Shown: in pieces, positions 6,192 to 6,999 of the stretch | Numbering within the stretch: position 1 is the stretch's first letter | Layout: each line of letters opens with the position of its first letter | Assembly: GCA_913056225.1 (NCBI GenBank) | Contig: CAJXMQ010000052.1 | Coordinates: 1 to 6,999, forward strand | Reading direction: 5' to 3' | Length of the DNA: 6,999 nt | Origin: an uncultured Micrococcales bacterium | GTDB lineage: Bacteria; Actinomycetota; Actinomycetes; Actinomycetales; Microbacteriaceae | Translations under genes and position numbers: made by a program | The notes under the pieces: generated by a model | What the model saw: only the letters and a program-made list of their open reading frames with translations | Database searches by the model: none | Told to the model about the DNA's origin: nothing

Positions 6192-6999
6192 TCTCTCCTA
6201 CCAGCTCTTCAATTATGTCTTCTAAGAACAACGCTCCCGTTAGCTCTCCCGAGCTATCAAAGGTTCTGGCAATATGAGCGCCACCCTTGCGCATGCTTGC
6301 CAAAGCATCCTCTAGGTCCATTGATTCGGGCAGAGAAACCATTGGTCGAATAATCGCATCCGGCATCGCTCCCGGCTGGTTTTCAATTTCCAAAATGTCT
6401 TTCACGTGGATATATCCATTTACCTGCCCTTGGGAAACAAGTGGGTAGCGACTGAAGCCATGTTTGGCAACTGCTTTTTGAACATCCGCTGCTGAGGCTT
6501 TCTCTTCTAACACCACCAGATCCTTCATCGGCCAATAGACATCTCCGACTTTCTTTTCAGTGAAGTCAAAAGTGTTGGAAAGAGTTCCGGAGGTATCACT
6601 GAGCACGCCCTCTCTGGTGGATGCCTCCACAATGTCTTCCACCTGATCCAGGGTAAATGCAGTATTTGCCTCATCGCGAGGGTTTATGCCAAACAGCCTC
6701 AGGATGACATTGCTGATGATGTTGAGGGTGTGAACAATTGGTCTCAATGCAATCGACACCGCATAGAGCATGGGTGCTAACACCAAACTGACTTTCTCAG
6801 GGACAGCAATCGCTAGGTTTTTAGGAACCATCTCTCCAAACACAACGTGCAAATAGGTGACCAAGACAAGTGCTACCAAGAAACTGAGTGTGTATCCGGC
6901 TTGGTAATCAACACCCAGCTGCTCAAACACCGGCATCATCAGCCTTTGAATGCTCGGCTCGGCAACAACCAAAATCAAAAGCGAACTGATTGTGATTCC
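6166..6999 (-). CDS. CNNM/DUF21 and CBS-pair membrane protein (HlyC/CorC family), 5' end outside window
   Basis: Partial gene. The frame stays open to the window edge, giving 277 visible residues. The first ones (GITISS, then an LL..V.EPS pattern) match the middle of a CNNM domain, so the missing N-terminus probably holds roughly 80-100 residues with further helices. A TTG at 6978 is not a credible start. Visible parts are CNNM helices up to about residue 104 with the conserved GEMVPKNLAI (55-64), then an acidic linker, CBS 1 (about 142-185, FSRYPLV and NGYIHVKDIL) and CBS 2 (about 202-265, MRKGGAHIA and LFLEDIIEELVGEI). The protein stops right after CBS 2 and lacks the C-terminal CorC/HlyC-associated domain. 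Short versions like this often sit beside a full-length paralogue in actinobacteria. Related proteins are linked to magnesium or other divalent-cation transport. The haemolysin label is historical, and no toxin role is implied. Confidence 0.92.
   Translation of the reverse strand, partial: GITISSLLILVVAEPSIQRLMMPVFEQLGVDYQAGYTLSFLVALVLVTYLHVVFGEMVPKNLAIAVPEKVSLVLAPMLYAVSIALRPIVHTLNIISNVILRLFGINPRDEANTAFTLDQVEDIVEASTREGVLSDTSGTLSNTFDFTEKKVGDVYWPMKDLVVLEEKASAADVQKAVAKHGFSRYPLVSQGQVNGYIHVKDILEIENQPGAMPDAIIRPMVSLPESMDLEDALASMRKGGAHIARTFDSSGELTGALFLEDIIEELVGEIRDATQRN

Noticed and set aside
6976..6978. TTG at 6978 as the start of the CNNM/CBS gene
   Set aside because: The same frame continues upstream to the window edge with family-like residues (GITISSL), so the gene is cut by the window rather than starting here.
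1..6999. Defence, secretion, phage, CRISPR or insertion-sequence content
   Set aside because: All coding space is explained by ordinary housekeeping, metabolic and transport families, and no repeats or transposase motifs were seen.

Overview
The window looks like a compact stretch of core chromosome from an actinobacterium. The likeliest group is a small-genome, moderate-GC member of Microbacteriaceae (Luna-type freshwater lineage). This placement is inference. It rests on the actinobacterial form of the uracil-DNA glycosylase motif (GQDPYP rather than GQDPYH), an adjacent metY-metX pair for direct sulfhydrylation, a tRNA without encoded CCA, frequent TTG/GTG starts, roughly half GC by eye, and very tight gene packing. 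No mobile element, CRISPR array, phage gene or obviously foreign gene was seen, and no stretch over 300 bases lacks a gene.

Left part (1-2353): a complete tRNA-Leu(UAG) on the + strand is followed, only 4 bases after its discriminator base, by the stop codon of a convergent minus-strand gene run. Read in its own direction, that run is uracil-DNA glycosylase (ung), then a GNAT acetyltransferase of the phosphinothricin/MnaT type, then a luciferase-like flavin-dependent oxidoreductase. ung and the GNAT gene are coupled by a TGATG stop/start overlap. The oxidoreductase follows 12 bases after the GNAT stop, so the three are probably one transcript.

Middle (2354-2468): this 115-base region separates ung from the divergent metY gene. 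It is the longest gene-free stretch and must hold both promoters. Weak promoter-like hexamers and a small inverted repeat (TCTA-GCTT-TAGA) can be seen. No known SAM riboswitch or TAGAC-N6-GTCTA (McbR-type) operator was recognised.

Right part (2469-6191): metY (O-acetylhomoserine sulfhydrylase), metX (homoserine O-acetyltransferase) and a 12-helix MFS transporter form a + strand operon. MetX makes O-acetylhomoserine and MetY converts it with sulfide to homocysteine, so together they cover the step from homoserine to homocysteine. The transporter's substrate is not visible from sequence. The metY stop and metX start are in the same reading frame, separated only by TAA-TAC.

Far right (6166-6999): a minus-strand CNNM/CBS (HlyC/CorC-type) membrane protein gene runs off the window edge, so its start is missing. 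Its 3' end overlaps the 3' end of the MFS gene by 26 bases.

I see no convincing undescribed system here. The points most worth a second look are the in-frame metY/metX junction, the transporter tied to the methionine operon, and the two convergent gene ends with no visible terminator.
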